53,299 nt of DNA from an uncultured Selenomonadales bacterium (lineage in GTDB: Bacteria > Bacillota > Negativicutes > Selenomonadales > Selenomonadaceae), in contig CAMKFB010000008.1 in assembly GCA_946411735.1 (NCBI GenBank), positions 1 through 53,299 of the forward strand, given 5' to 3'. Shown here one piece after another: positions 41,832 through 50,852 of this stretch. The position numbers were made by a program, and so were the translations under genes. A model generated the notes under the pieces. It was given only the letters and a program-made list of their open reading frames with translations, did no database searches and was not told where the DNA came from. How positions within the stretch are numbered: position 1 is the stretch's first letter; every line of letters begins with the position of its first letter.

Positions 41832-42743
41832 GTGCCGATAAAAATACCTAATAATTTGCCGGCGGCGCATGTGCTCGAGGGCGAAAACATTTTTGTGATG
41901 GACGCCGACCGCGCTTACAGTCAAGACATTCGACCGCTGCGGATTTTAATCCTGAATCTGATGCCGATAAAGCACGTCACGGAGACTCAACTGCTTCGCC
42001 TGCTCGGCAACACGCCTCTGCAGGTCGAGGTCGACTTCATCTACACCAAGTCTTACATCCCGACGCATACCTCGCAAGATTACTTGACGGAGTTCTACGG
42101 CACCTTCGAGGACGTTCGCAAAAAAAAATACGACGGCTTCATCATAACCGGCGCGCCCGTCGAGCTGCTCGAGTATGAAGACGTCATCTATTGGAGCGAA
42201 CTGGGCGAGATCATGGATTGGAGCCGCACGAATGTCTACTCGACCTTCCACATCTGTTGGGGGGCGCAAGCGGCGTTGTATTATTATTACGGCGTGCCGA
42301 AGTACATTCTCGACGAAAAAATTTCGGGCGTGTTTCGACATCATCTGTGCGTCAAGCACGAAAAATTATTCCGCGGCTTCGACGATAAATTCTTCGTCCC
42401 GCACTCACGACACACTCAATTGCTCCGCGCGGATATCGAGAAGGTGCCGGAGCTGACGATCCTGTCGGAGGGGGAGGCGGGGGTGTACGCGATCGCAAAT
42501 CTCGAGCGGCGGCAATTTTTCATCACGGGGCATGCGGAGTATGATCCGCTGACGCTGAAGGCGGAGTACGAGCGCGATCTGAAGGCGGGGCTGAATCCGC
42601 ACGTGCCGGACAATTATTATCCGAACGACGATCCGACGCGCGAGCCGATCGTCCGATGGCGGAGCGTGGCGCACTTGCTGTTCGCGAACTGGCTCAACTA
42701 CTATGTGTATCAAGAGACGCCGTACGAGATCGACCGCATTTAA
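41832..42743 (+). CDS. metA: Homoserine O-acetyltransferase (MetA family)
   Basis: The 303-residue enzyme activates homoserine for methionine synthesis. The catalytic Cys142 lies in [15 protein letters not shown], the partner HRHLC-like region in [13 protein letters not shown], and the late Glu in GHAEYD. Residue 111 is Glu ([11 protein letters not shown]). In this family Glu111 goes with acetyl-CoA and Gly111 with succinyl-CoA, so acetyl transfer is predicted even though annotation often says succinyl. The start is a GTG at 41832; GGAA lies four bases upstream, a weak site, preceded by short TTAGGAA repeats. Confidence 0.95.
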   Translation: MPIKIPNNLPAAHVLEGENIFVMDADRAYSQDIRPLRILILNLMPIKHVTETQLLRLLGNTPLQVEVDFIYTKSYIPTHTSQDYLTEFYGTFEDVRKKKYDGFIITGAPVELLEYEDVIYWSELGEIMDWSRTNVYSTFHICWGAQAALYYYYGVPKYILDEKISGVFRHHLCVKHEKLFRGFDDKFFVPHSRHTQLLRADIEKVPELTILSEGEAGVYAIANLERRQFFITGHAEYDPLTLKAEYERDLKAGLNPHVPDNYYPNDDPTREPIVRWRSVAHLLFANWLNYYVYQETPYEIDRI

Positions 42744-42755
42744 ACGGAGGGCATT

Positions 42756-43397
42756 ATGTCAAGCGTAAAAAAAATAATGGCGGCGCTGCTGACAATCGGT
42801 CTGATGGTCGGCGCGTCGCCGGCGGAGGCTGATGAATACGACGAACCGTCGCTCGAGGAGGAAGATTTCATCGAGGGCGTGGTAGAGGAAGTGCCGGAGA
42901 CGATCTACAAGTGGGTGCAGTCGACGGCGCGGGCGAATTATTATTTCAACTATCGACGGATGGGCTATCGGATCGATGAGGACGGCTATTTGGATTTGGA
43001 CGTGCTGATGGTGCCGACGCTGTTCATCTACGACGAAGTGCAGAAGGAGGATGTGATCGCGAAGCGTCGGTGGCGGAATCAGTCGCTCGAGGGCTATGAG
43101 ACGCTGACAGGTCGAGCAGATTATTTGGAGTTTCGCTTGACGGACGGGACGGTGCGCGTGACAGAGCGGGTCGACCTTGACGAGCAATGGGGCGTGCTGG
43201 ACACGGATCGCAGCGGCGAGCCGATCGATTTGTTGAGCATGCCGACGGGCAGCGTGGAATATAAATTTTATCGGGCGATCATCTACTATGCGCAGCTGCA
43301 CAACAGAGAGCTGATCGAGCGCTCGAGAGGAAAATTATCGCCGGCGGCGGATATGGACGAAGAACAGCTGCCGATCATGCAATTGGAGTTGCCATGA
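42756..43397 (+). CDS. Exported protein of unknown function
   Basis: This 213-residue protein has a signal peptide (KKIMAALLTIGLMVGASPAEA). The mature protein is acidic at first (DEYDEPSLEEEDFIEG) and then beta-rich with aromatic runs such as YKWVQSTARANYYFNYRRMGY and LDLDVLMVPTLFIYDE. The style is like the adhesin-E-like protein two genes upstream, but I cannot show homology by eye. ACGGAGGG is seven bases before the ATG. Its stop overlaps the following glycosyltransferase-like gene (ATGA), suggesting joint expression. Confidence 0.8.
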   Translation: MSSVKKIMAALLTIGLMVGASPAEADEYDEPSLEEEDFIEGVVEEVPETIYKWVQSTARANYYFNYRRMGYRIDEDGYLDLDVLMVPTLFIYDEVQKEDVIAKRRWRNQSLEGYETLTGRADYLEFRLTDGTVRVTERVDLDEQWGVLDTDRSGEPIDLLSMPTGSVEYKFYRAIIYYAQLHNRELIERSRGKLSPAADMDEEQLPIMQLELP

Positions 43398-44572
43398 GAG
43401 CGGCGGTCGTCATTCCAATTTATAAACCGTTCCGCGCGGATTTAAATTGGTACGAGCCGATCTCCTTGCGTCGATGCTTAGAAGTCCTCGGACATCATCC
43501 GATCGTGTTCGTCGCGCCGGAGGGGCGGCAGTTCGATTATCTTCCGTCGGAGATCGATTACACTGTCGAGACGTTCGATCCGATTTACTTCAGCAATATC
43601 AACGGCTACAATGCGCTGATGTTGCGCCCGGATTTTTATGAGCGCTTCCGTCGATTCGATTACATTCTGCTCTATCAGCTCGACACGTTTGTGTTCTCGG
43701 ATCGTCTGGAGGAGTTTTTTCGACTCGGATATGATTACATCGGCGCGCCGTGGTCGCTCGGCATCGGAAGGTGTAACGGCATACATCTCTGCAGCGGTAA
43801 CGGCGGATTTTCTTTGCGTCGAGTCAGGGCTTGCATCGACGTGCTCAAAAATAATGCCGCGCTCGTGAGCACATCGCGTATGCCGGAGGATACGATCTTT
43901 GCATACTTGGGCAAGACAAAGCCGGACGAATTTAAAATCGCGCCGATCGGGACGGCAAGTCGATTTGCCGTCGAGTGTTTGCCGGAGCGGTACTGTCGAA
44001 AAAACGAAAATGTACTGCCGTTCGGTTGTCACGGTTGGCAAAAATACAGTCGGTCGTTCTATGTTCGAGTGTTTGAAGAGTGTGGTTATGACCTTGCGCC
44101 GTTCGAGCATTTGATGGACGATCAAGATTTCAAACTGCAATACGAAACCTTGAAATCGTTGATGCGTTGGCGGCTGTTTCATCGCTTCCACGAGGGTTAT
44201 TCGATGATGCGATATCTGCCGTCGGACGAAACGTTTTATGCATTTGCCGCTTCAAATGAAGAAGGCGCCTTGGTACAGCGCCTTTATGATGAAGGATTGC
44301 GGATTATCAATCTCGATAACATCCCGTTCCTCGACAGCGACGATCAGATTCGAGCGGTGGCGGAAGTGCTGAAATTGATCGACGTGCGCGGGCTGTTGAT
44401 CTCAATGAAGGACGACTCCAATATGGCGGATAAACTGATCGGGCTCGGAGGGGTGAAATACGGTCAGCATTTTATCTCATATTGGCGCGAGAGTTGGCGA
44501 CAGTCGTCGGCATTGCTACGTCGGCTCAGCCGTCCGACCGTCAAGCGTCTGATCAATCGCGGGCTCGTTTGA
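43394..44572 (+). CDS. DUF5672 glycosyltransferase-like protein
   Basis: The protein has 392 residues. It has a DUF5672-type core: AVVIPIYKP at the start, YILLYQLDTFVF, the metal-site-like GYDYIGAPW, then SGNGGFSLRR and MPEDTIFAYLG. These blocks mark a GT-A-like sugar transferase family common in polysaccharide and flagellin-modification loci. After about residue 240 there is an extra C-terminal part of unknown type (LVQRLYDEGLRIINLDNIPFL). No membrane segment. It overlaps the exported-protein gene before it, and its 3' end overlaps the convergent HNH gene by 20 bases. Confidence 0.85.
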   Translation: MRAAVVIPIYKPFRADLNWYEPISLRRCLEVLGHHPIVFVAPEGRQFDYLPSEIDYTVETFDPIYFSNINGYNALMLRPDFYERFRRFDYILLYQLDTFVFSDRLEEFFRLGYDYIGAPWSLGIGRCNGIHLCSGNGGFSLRRVRACIDVLKNNAALVSTSRMPEDTIFAYLGKTKPDEFKIAPIGTASRFAVECLPERYCRKNENVLPFGCHGWQKYSRSFYVRVFEECGYDLAPFEHLMDDQDFKLQYETLKSLMRWRLFHRFHEGYSMMRYLPSDETFYAFAASNEEGALVQRLYDEGLRIINLDNIPFLDSDDQIRAVAEVLKLIDVRGLLISMKDDSNMADKLIGLGGVKYGQHFISYWRESWRQSSALLRRLSRPTVKRLINRGLV

Positions 44573-44930
44573 GTATCTTGCCGATTGCCGCCTTCGCTTT
44601 CTTTTTTTGTTGTTCGATGTGCTTCTCGACCTTTTTTTGGACTGCCTTCTTCTTTTGATCGATCTTGTTATCAACCTTCTGCTTGGCGCGATCGACATTC
44701 GCTCCGACCAAATCCGGCAGCGTATCTTTCATGCTGTCCTGCTTCGACCGATTGCAATGCTTGCACAGCCCCTGCAGGTTGGCGATGTGATCCGGTCCGC
44801 CGTAGTGCTGCGGAATGATGTGGTCGACATCCATGTCCTTCTTGCGAAACTTGCCGCCGCACTTTCGACACGTGTACCAACCGTGGTCGGATTTTACCTC
44901 CGCAAAGTATTTGTCTCGATAATTGCCCAA
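44553..44930 (-). CDS. HNH endonuclease with a charged helical tail
   Basis: The 125-residue protein has an HNH domain at about residues 18-65: two CxxC pairs in TCRKCGGKFRKKD and LCKHCNRSK frame DVDHIIPQHYGGPDHIANLQ, with the catalytic His and Asn. The C-terminal half is a Lys/Gln/Asp-rich helix (DNKIDQKKKAVQKKVEKHIEQQ), probably coiled coil. The start is a TTG at 44930 with GGGAGGG seven bases upstream. Small free HNH proteins occur in phage, restriction systems and as chromosomal orphans. No mobile element borders are seen here. Confidence 0.88.
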   Translation of the reverse strand: MGNYRDKYFAEVKSDHGWYTCRKCGGKFRKKDMDVDHIIPQHYGGPDHIANLQGLCKHCNRSKQDSMKDTLPDLVGANVDRAKQKVDNKIDQKKKAVQKKVEKHIEQQKKKAKAAIGKILKRARD

Positions 44931-44952
44931 ATGTGATCCCTCCCGTCGACCG

Positions 44953-46608
44953 TCACGCGCGACAGATGCGCGCCTCCAACGGTTTCAACACCGACGGCTG
45001 AGGATTGTGTTCGCTGCCGAGCAGTACTTCCAACGTTGAAAATCGCTTCGGCAGTTTCGCCTCTGCCGTCGAGAAGTTTACCAACGTGATCAATTTTTTG
45101 TCCCCGAGTGCACGTTCGAACGCAAAAATCTTTTCGTCGTCGCTCAACAGCTCTTCGTATGTGCCGCTCAACAATTCCTCGTGTGACAGTCGAAATTCCG
45201 TCAGCGCTCGATACCATTCGAGCACCGGATTCAATTCCGTCGCCGCCCAAGGGAGCGGGATTCGCGCGTTGTCTCGACTGCGCGCTTGGACGCATTCGAG
45301 CGCCTCTTCCGCCGTCAAACCTTCCTTCAGCGCGAACTCGTATTGCGCGCGCGATTGAATGTCCTCGTATTGATCGATCGACGTACGCGCCACGTTCGTC
45401 ATCCCGAGCTCTTGTCCTTCGTAGATGAACGGCGTCCCGCGCATCGTCAGCAGCACCGTCGACAGCGCTCGCGCCGCCTTTACAGGATCCGCGCCCTTGG
45501 CGAAATACTGATTCACTCCGCGCGGCTGATCGTGATTCTCGAAAAAGATCGGGTACCAACCGTTGAGTGCCGTCGCCTTTTGACTCGCGCTCAACGCCTT
45601 TTTCAGTTCCGTCAACTTCCAAGCGCGCGGTCGACACCACACCTCATTTTCGATCCCGAGATTCAAATGGCTGAACTCGAACAGCATATCGAACACGCCG
45701 TTCGAGCCGACCCAATCCTGCAGCTCCGACGGCTTGACGCTGTTCGCTTCGCCGACCGTCACGATATCACGACCGTCGAAACACTCCCGCTTGAACTCGC
45801 GCAGATAATCCAATATGCCCGCCGTATTCGCCGTCATCGCGTGAATGTTGACCATGCCGTCGGCGCCGTCGGGCGTGCCGTCGAGGAACGTCGGCGGCTT
45901 TTTGATGTAAACGATCGCGTCGATCCGAAATCCGCCCACGCCCCGATCGAGCCAGTTCCGCGCGGAGTCGTAGAGCGCGCGACGGACGGCGGGATTCTCC
46001 CAATTGAGATCGGGCTGCTCCTTCGCAAAGGTATGCAGATAATATTGCCCGCGCTCCTCGCACCACTGCCACGCACTCCCGCCGAAGATCGCGCGCCAAT
46101 TCGTCGGAGGCTTGCCGTCGATCGCATCACGCCAAATGTACCAATCCTCCTTCGCGTTCGTCCGACTCGACTTCGACTCGACGAACCACGGATGTTGATC
46201 GGAGCTGTGATTATACACCAAATCCATGATGATGCGGATGTTGCGCGCACGCGCCTCCGCAATCAACTCGTCGAAATCCGCCGGCGTCCCGTAGCGCGGA
46301 TCGATCGTCGAGTAATCGGAAATGTCGTAGCCGTTGTCGACCATCGGCGAAGGATAAATCGGCGTGATCCAAATCGCCCCGACATTGAGGCTCTTAAGGT
46401 AGTCGAGACGCTCGATAATCCCGCGCAAATCGCCCGTGCCGTCGCCGTCGGCATCGTTGAAACTCTTGGCGTAGATCTGATAGAAGATCGTCCGTTGCCA
46501 CCACTTTTGATTAGTCGCCGCCATCGCGTCACCTCCGAGCATCGACGGAGCGATCCACAAGCCCGCAGTCAATGCGAGGGAGCCCTTGATAAAATCGCGC
46601 CGATTCAT
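44953..46608 (-). CDS. Tat-exported GH13 oligo-1,6-glucosidase-like enzyme
   Basis: This 551-residue glycoside hydrolase starts with a twin-arginine signal, NRRDFIKG, and a hydrophobic stretch with a cleavage site near DAMA. The GH13 barrel runs from KWWQRTIFYQIYAKSF with MDLVYNHSSDQHPWF, nucleophile Asp230 in GGFRIDAI, acid Glu287 in VGEANSV and Asp360 in FENHDQPR. The ordering fits the oligo-1,6-glucosidase/alpha-glucosidase subgroup, which is usually cytosolic, so Tat export is unusual. Likely substrates are isomaltose-type or short alpha-glucans. An ATG with AGGTGA upstream starts the gene. It is followed by the HNH gene and preceded by a TSCPD gene. Confidence 0.93.
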   Translation of the reverse strand: MNRRDFIKGSLALTAGLWIAPSMLGGDAMAATNQKWWQRTIFYQIYAKSFNDADGDGTGDLRGIIERLDYLKSLNVGAIWITPIYPSPMVDNGYDISDYSTIDPRYGTPADFDELIAEARARNIRIIMDLVYNHSSDQHPWFVESKSSRTNAKEDWYIWRDAIDGKPPTNWRAIFGGSAWQWCEERGQYYLHTFAKEQPDLNWENPAVRRALYDSARNWLDRGVGGFRIDAIVYIKKPPTFLDGTPDGADGMVNIHAMTANTAGILDYLREFKRECFDGRDIVTVGEANSVKPSELQDWVGSNGVFDMLFEFSHLNLGIENEVWCRPRAWKLTELKKALSASQKATALNGWYPIFFENHDQPRGVNQYFAKGADPVKAARALSTVLLTMRGTPFIYEGQELGMTNVARTSIDQYEDIQSRAQYEFALKEGLTAEEALECVQARSRDNARIPLPWAATELNPVLEWYRALTEFRLSHEELLSGTYEELLSDDEKIFAFERALGDKKLITLVNFSTAEAKLPKRFSTLEVLLGSEHNPQPSVLKPLEARICRA

Positions 46609-46617
46609 TTCGTCACC

Positions 46618-46878
46618 TCACGCGGTTTTCTGATTGAGCGCGCCGTCGATCGCGATCGAAAGTTGATCGGCGCAGGACGTGCCGCGCCCGCCGCAATCGT
46701 TGCCGCGCAGGATATCGGCGATCTCGCGCGCGTCTTTACCCTCGACCAGCTTGCCGATCGCTACCAGATTGCCCGGACAGCCGCCGAGGAATTTGACGTT
46801 GCGGAGTTTGCCGTCGTCGATCTGGAAAAAGATTTTCTTTGCGCACACGCGCTGAGGATTGAACGAATAACTTTCCAT
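46618..46878 (-). CDS. TSCPD domain protein (TIGR03905 type)
   Basis: The protein has about 86 residues and opens with SFNPQRVCAKKIFFQIDDGKL. It keeps VKFLGGCPGNLVAIGKLVEGK, DCGGRGTSCADQLSIAI and cysteines at the TSCPD positions. TSCPD domains occur at the C-terminus of some ribonucleotide reductases and as free small proteins of unknown role, common in anaerobes. I chose the ATG at 46878; GGGAG lies about 13 bases upstream, farther than usual. A dispersed repeat arm sits directly upstream of that site. It lies nine bases before the glucosidase gene. Confidence 0.87.
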   Translation of the reverse strand: MESYSFNPQRVCAKKIFFQIDDGKLRNVKFLGGCPGNLVAIGKLVEGKDAREIADILRGNDCGGRGTSCADQLSIAIDGALNQKTA

Positions 46879-46896
46879 CAAAAAAAACACTCTCCC

Positions 46897-46921
46897 AAAA
46901 TAATTTTCCCGCCCACCCGCC
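46897..46921 (-). repeat. Dispersed repeat arm upstream of the TSCPD gene
   Basis: AAAATAATTTTCCCGCCC followed by ACCCGCC on the plus strand. It lies in the 101-base gap between the MATE gene stop and the TSCPD start, and the other end of the gap carries the palindrome TCCGCGCGGA (46969). Confidence 0.7.
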
Positions 46922-46979
46922 ACACGAAGACAGTCGCCTTCGACCACAAAACGACTGCTGCCGCAAACTCCGCGCGGAG

Positions 46980-48344
46980 TCAGCCGTAATGATGCGCCCG
47001 TCGAAGATCGCGCCGCGTGATGAAGAAGGCGACTGCTAACGGAATGCACCCTCCGATCCACGCCAGCGGGCTCGACACGCACGCTCCCACATAGCCGAAC
47101 GCGTCAACCAAAAAGACCGCCGCCAACACTCGCATTATCAGCTCAATCACACCCGCGAGCGTCGGCACGAAACTTTGTCCCAGCCCCTGCAGCGTGAAAC
47201 GGAATATGAACAGCAGCGACAGTACCCAATAGCATGCGCCGTTGATGACGAAGAATTGTTGACCGTACTCGATAATCTGCTCTTGACCATCGCCCACAAA
47301 GATGCGCATCACGTCCGTCCCGAATACTATCAGCAGCGCCGCGATCGCCACGCTGAACGTGCACGACATCATCACGCACTTGCGCACGCCCTCCGCGATC
47401 CGATCGAATTTTTGAGCGCCGTAGTTTTGAGCCGTATACGCCGCGATCGCCACGCCGAAGGACATCATCGGCATTATTGCAATCCCGTCCACGCGATGCG
47501 CCGCCGCAAACGCCGCGATTGCCGTCGACCCCAGCCCGTTGAGCGCCATCTGCAAGACCACCGCGCCGATTGCTATGATAGACGATTGAAAGCCCATCGG
47601 CAAGCCTATTCGCGCATGCTCCCAAAGATTTTTTCGGTCGAGCGCCCAATCCTCCCGTCGCGTGTGCAGAATCGGCACCCGACGTCGAATGTAGATGAAT
47701 ATGATCGCGTTGCCGATCATCAGAGAGACGATCGTCGCAAACGCCGCGCCCGGGATGCCGCCGTCAAGCCCGATGATCGCAATCGGCTCGAGGATGATGT
47801 TGATCGTCAACGTCGCCGCTTGAAATACCGTCGGCATTTTGCTGTCGCCGAGCGCGCGCAGCAGGTTCGATTGCAGTTGGAGCATCAAAAACATCGACAT
47901 GCCGCCGTAGATGATCACGATGAACGAATAGGCGCCGTCGAGGATCGCGGGCGGCGTGTCCATCAGGATGAGCAGGTCGCGGCAAAACATCACGCCGAGG
48001 ATCGTCATCACAATCGACACGCCCATCGACAGCACCGTGCACGCGGCGACGCTCCTTCGGATGCCGACGAAATCTTTTGCGCCGAAACGTTGTCCGGTGC
48101 AGATCGTCACGCCGCTCGTCAAGCCCATTACGAAGCCGAGGAATAAAAACATCAGCGGACCGGTGCAGCCGACGGCGGCAAGCGCGCCCACGCCGAGGAA
48201 GCGCCCGACGATCAGCGTGTCGACGAAGCCGTAGAGCTGTTGAAAAATGTTGCCGGCAAGCAGCGGCAGCGTGAAGAACAAAATCAGTTTCGAGGGGTCG
48301 CCCTCAGTCAAATCCTTGACGGCGGAATTTTTATCGGAGCTCAT
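46980..48344 (-). CDS. MATE-family efflux transporter
   Basis: This polytopic protein has about 454 residues and twelve predicted membrane helices in two halves. Family blocks are PLLAGNIFQQLYGFVDTLIVGRFLG in the first half and GLPMGFQSSIIAIGAVVLQ with FAAAHRVDGIA in the second. MATE pumps use Na+ or H+ to export cationic drugs, metabolites or other compounds; the substrate cannot be predicted. I chose the ATG at 48344; the longer frame to 48383 lies deeper within the upstream glycosyltransferase gene. The start overlaps the end of that gene by 14 bases. Confidence 0.95.
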   Translation of the reverse strand: MSSDKNSAVKDLTEGDPSKLILFFTLPLLAGNIFQQLYGFVDTLIVGRFLGVGALAAVGCTGPLMFLFLGFVMGLTSGVTICTGQRFGAKDFVGIRRSVAACTVLSMGVSIVMTILGVMFCRDLLILMDTPPAILDGAYSFIVIIYGGMSMFLMLQLQSNLLRALGDSKMPTVFQAATLTINIILEPIAIIGLDGGIPGAAFATIVSLMIGNAIIFIYIRRRVPILHTRREDWALDRKNLWEHARIGLPMGFQSSIIAIGAVVLQMALNGLGSTAIAAFAAAHRVDGIAIMPMMSFGVAIAAYTAQNYGAQKFDRIAEGVRKCVMMSCTFSVAIAALLIVFGTDVMRIFVGDGQEQIIEYGQQFFVINGACYWVLSLLFIFRFTLQGLGQSFVPTLAGVIELIMRVLAAVFLVDAFGYVGACVSSPLAWIGGCIPLAVAFFITRRDLRRAHHYG

Positions 48345-49929
48345 TATAGGCAGCCTCAATGTCGGACATATACGCGGCGGCATCCATCAACGGCGAACTT
48401 TCCATCATCGATCGCAACGTTCGATGATATTGCTCGATCCGATCGACATCGCCCGCCAATTCGATCGCCCTTCGGACATAATCCTCCGCGTCCGTCGCGC
48501 AAAGCTCCGCCGCGCCGACATTCGTCACGAAACTCAATCCGAAACGCGAGCCGTGCCGATCGCCCGCTCGAGTGATCACCGGCACGCCCATGTAAAGCGC
48601 GTCGCAAGTCGTCCCGCCGCCAACGTACGGATAACTGTCGAGCATCACATCAACCGCGCGCATCTTTCTAAGGTAGCCGTCAAGGTTGGAGCCGCCCTCG
48701 ATCGTGATCCTTTGAAGATCGATCGACGCCGCGCGGAGCCTCTCGAGCGCAATCTCCTTTACGTATTTCGAGTTGAAGACCGTGCTCTTGATCAAAAGCC
48801 GCGCGCTCGGAACCGCCGCCATGATCTCCGACCACAATCGAAGCTGATCGGTCGTCACCTTGGAAAAATTATTGAACGAGCCGAACGTGATAAAGCCATT
48901 CGATCGGCACGGCGCCTCACCGATTTCGATCTCGACGTCGGGTCGACGATAGCAGAAATGCATGTGCGGCAGACGAATGATCTTCTCGGTAAAAAATTTT
49001 TCGCCGCGCTTGTCCTCGACAGTATATCGATCGACAAAAAAATAATCAACCGTCCGAAGCCCCGTCGAGCCGATCCAACCAATCCCGCTGATTTGAATCG
49101 GCGCCGGCTTGTGAGCCAAGATCGGCAGACAATTGTGCGCCGTGTGACCGCTCAGGTCGACCAAAATATCAAGCTCGTCCTCAAAAATTTTTTGCGACGC
49201 AACGTTGGGAGCGTCGCCGAAAATATTCCTCCAACCGTCAGCGTTCCGCTTCAACTGTTCGCTGAAGGCATCCTCCTTGCACGCCGCATAGCCGATCACT
49301 TCAAACCGATCCCGATCGTGATGCGTGAAGAAGGGCGCCGCAAAATATCCCGCAACGTGCGATCGAAAGTCGGGCGAAATATATCCGACGCGAATTTTGT
49401 CATGTCGATGCGGCTTGTGTTTGAAGCGCTTGACGCCGGCATAAAGTTTGTCGTAATTCTTGATCGCCGAAAAAATTTTTTGCGACGTAACCTCCGTCGG
49501 CGACATCCGATGCAACGCAAACAAATAATTGCTGTAATCCTCCCGCCGATCGGCAATCAGCTCCGCGCGGAGCGTCTCATCGTCGATCGAACGAAGATCA
49601 ACGCGGCTGCTCATTAGATATTGCTCCGCCGCCCGATCGATCGCTCCGATCTTGTCATAGGCCATCGCAAGGATATTTCGGAGCATCATCTCATCCTTCG
49701 GTTGGAGCCCGCGCCGCGCAAGCGCCGCCTCGCCGTCGACGATCACATTCCGATAATCCTCGTAAATGTCGAAGAGTCGCACCTTCAACAGCAATATCTT
49801 GGCGTCGATCGGAAATTCTTTCATCATCTGCTCGACGGTCGGGATCGCCTTGTCGAGTTGGCGGCTCGCAATGAACATCTCCGCCATCTGCTCAAAAAAT
49901 TGTCGGCGGTTCTCAAATTTGATCTCCAT
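48331..49929 (-). CDS. TPR-containing O-GlcNAc-transferase-like (GT41) protein
   Basis: This 532-residue protein has a tetratricopeptide-like N-terminal part to about residue 110 (QMAEMFIASRQLDKAIPTVEQMM) and a GT41/SPINDLY-type transferase from about 165: IRVGYISPDFRSHVAGYF, DILVDLSGHTAHNCL, FGSFNNFSKVT, TTCDALYMGVPVIT and GSRFGLSFVTNVG. Bacterial members glycosylate surface proteins or flagellins. With the DUF5672 protein and the FliB-like protein in the same window, flagellin modification is possible, but no flagellin gene is seen. The ATG at 49929 overlaps the DUF1385 stop (TGATG), with GGAGGG upstream. Confidence 0.92.
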   Translation of the reverse strand: MEIKFENRRQFFEQMAEMFIASRQLDKAIPTVEQMMKEFPIDAKILLLKVRLFDIYEDYRNVIVDGEAALARRGLQPKDEMMLRNILAMAYDKIGAIDRAAEQYLMSSRVDLRSIDDETLRAELIADRREDYSNYLFALHRMSPTEVTSQKIFSAIKNYDKLYAGVKRFKHKPHRHDKIRVGYISPDFRSHVAGYFAAPFFTHHDRDRFEVIGYAACKEDAFSEQLKRNADGWRNIFGDAPNVASQKIFEDELDILVDLSGHTAHNCLPILAHKPAPIQISGIGWIGSTGLRTVDYFFVDRYTVEDKRGEKFFTEKIIRLPHMHFCYRRPDVEIEIGEAPCRSNGFITFGSFNNFSKVTTDQLRLWSEIMAAVPSARLLIKSTVFNSKYVKEIALERLRAASIDLQRITIEGGSNLDGYLRKMRAVDVMLDSYPYVGGGTTCDALYMGVPVITRAGDRHGSRFGLSFVTNVGAAELCATDAEDYVRRAIELAGDVDRIEQYHRTLRSMMESSPLMDAAAYMSDIEAAYNELR

Positions 49930-50795
49930 CAATCCGATCCCTCCGTCGGAAGAACCGCGTTGAGCGACGCAATCGCTACCTCGACCATCTCGTCGTCGGG
50001 CGGGCGCGTCGTCAAGTATTGCAGCCACAGCCCCGGCGCTATCGCCGCGCGGATTAAAACATTCTCCGAGCGCGCCGCCAATCGAATGATCTCGTAAGAG
50101 ATGCCCGCCACCACCGGCAGCAAAATTATTCGGCTCGTGATCCTCAACCATAAATCCGGCCAACCGAGGAACGCGAATACGAATATCGAAACCAGCATGA
50201 CGATCAGCAAAAACGTCGTGCCGCAACGCGGGTGCAGCCGCGGAAATTTCTGTACGTTCTCGACCGTCAGCGGCTGATTCGCCTCGTAACAGAATATCGT
50301 TTTATGCTCCGCGCCGTGGTATTGAAACACGCGCCGTATGTCCTTCATCTGCGAAATCGCCAGCAGATAGCCCAAAAAGATTATCAGTCGGAGCGCGCCC
50401 TCCATCAGGTTCAAGAAGAACGGGTCTTCGGTGATCGAATGAAACAGCTTCGCCGAGCCGGTCGGGATTGCGATGAACAGCACCGACGCCAGCACCAACG
50501 CCAGCGCGATCGTCAGCGCCATTTCCCGATCGGTGAGCTGCTCGTCCTCTTCGCCCGCCATCCGCGCGGAGTATGACAGCGATCGCATCCCCAGCACGAG
50601 CGACTCGTAGAGCGTGACCGAACCGCGCAGAAACGGCTTCTTCAATATCGGATAACGATCGGCGATCGAGTTGACCGGCTTGACTTCGATTGCGATGTGA
50701 CCGTCGGGCTCGCGCACCGCCGTCGCGGTTTTTCCGAAGCCGCGCATCATCACGCCCTCGATCACCGCTTGACCGCCGACGATTGGTTTGTCCAT
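49929..50795 (-). CDS. DUF1385 membrane protein (YqhQ-like)
   Basis: The 288-residue protein opens with GGQAVIEGVMMRG, the family hallmark, and has several membrane segments: ALTIALALVLASVLFIAIP, LMEGALRLIIFLGYLLA, and LLIVMLVSIFVFAFLG. The middle has YHGAEHKTIFCYE and LHPRCGTTF, conserved with a possible metal-binding His/Cys set. DUF1385 proteins are often next to prfA, rpmE or hemK in Firmicutes; that context is absent here. Function unknown. It is divergent from lonC across a 100-base gap with a palindromic operator-like sequence. Confidence 0.93.
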   Translation of the reverse strand: MDKPIVGGQAVIEGVMMRGFGKTATAVREPDGHIAIEVKPVNSIADRYPILKKPFLRGSVTLYESLVLGMRSLSYSARMAGEEDEQLTDREMALTIALALVLASVLFIAIPTGSAKLFHSITEDPFFLNLMEGALRLIIFLGYLLAISQMKDIRRVFQYHGAEHKTIFCYEANQPLTVENVQKFPRLHPRCGTTFLLIVMLVSIFVFAFLGWPDLWLRITSRIILLPVVAGISYEIIRLAARSENVLIRAAIAPGLWLQYLTTRPPDDEMVEVAIASLNAVLPTEGSD

Positions 50796-50840
50796 GCTTT
50801 GACCTCCAACGAAATTGTCGGTGACATTATATCAAAGGGC

Positions 50841-50852
50841 GCAAGCGCTTGC
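50841..50852. promoter_or_regulatory. Perfect 12-base palindrome GCAAGCGCTTGC, LacI-type operator candidate
   Basis: GCAAGCGCTTGC is its own reverse complement and has the central CG found in many LacI/GalR-family operators. It overlaps the -35 box of the lonC promoter by four bases. It could act on either of the two divergent genes. Confidence 0.55.
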
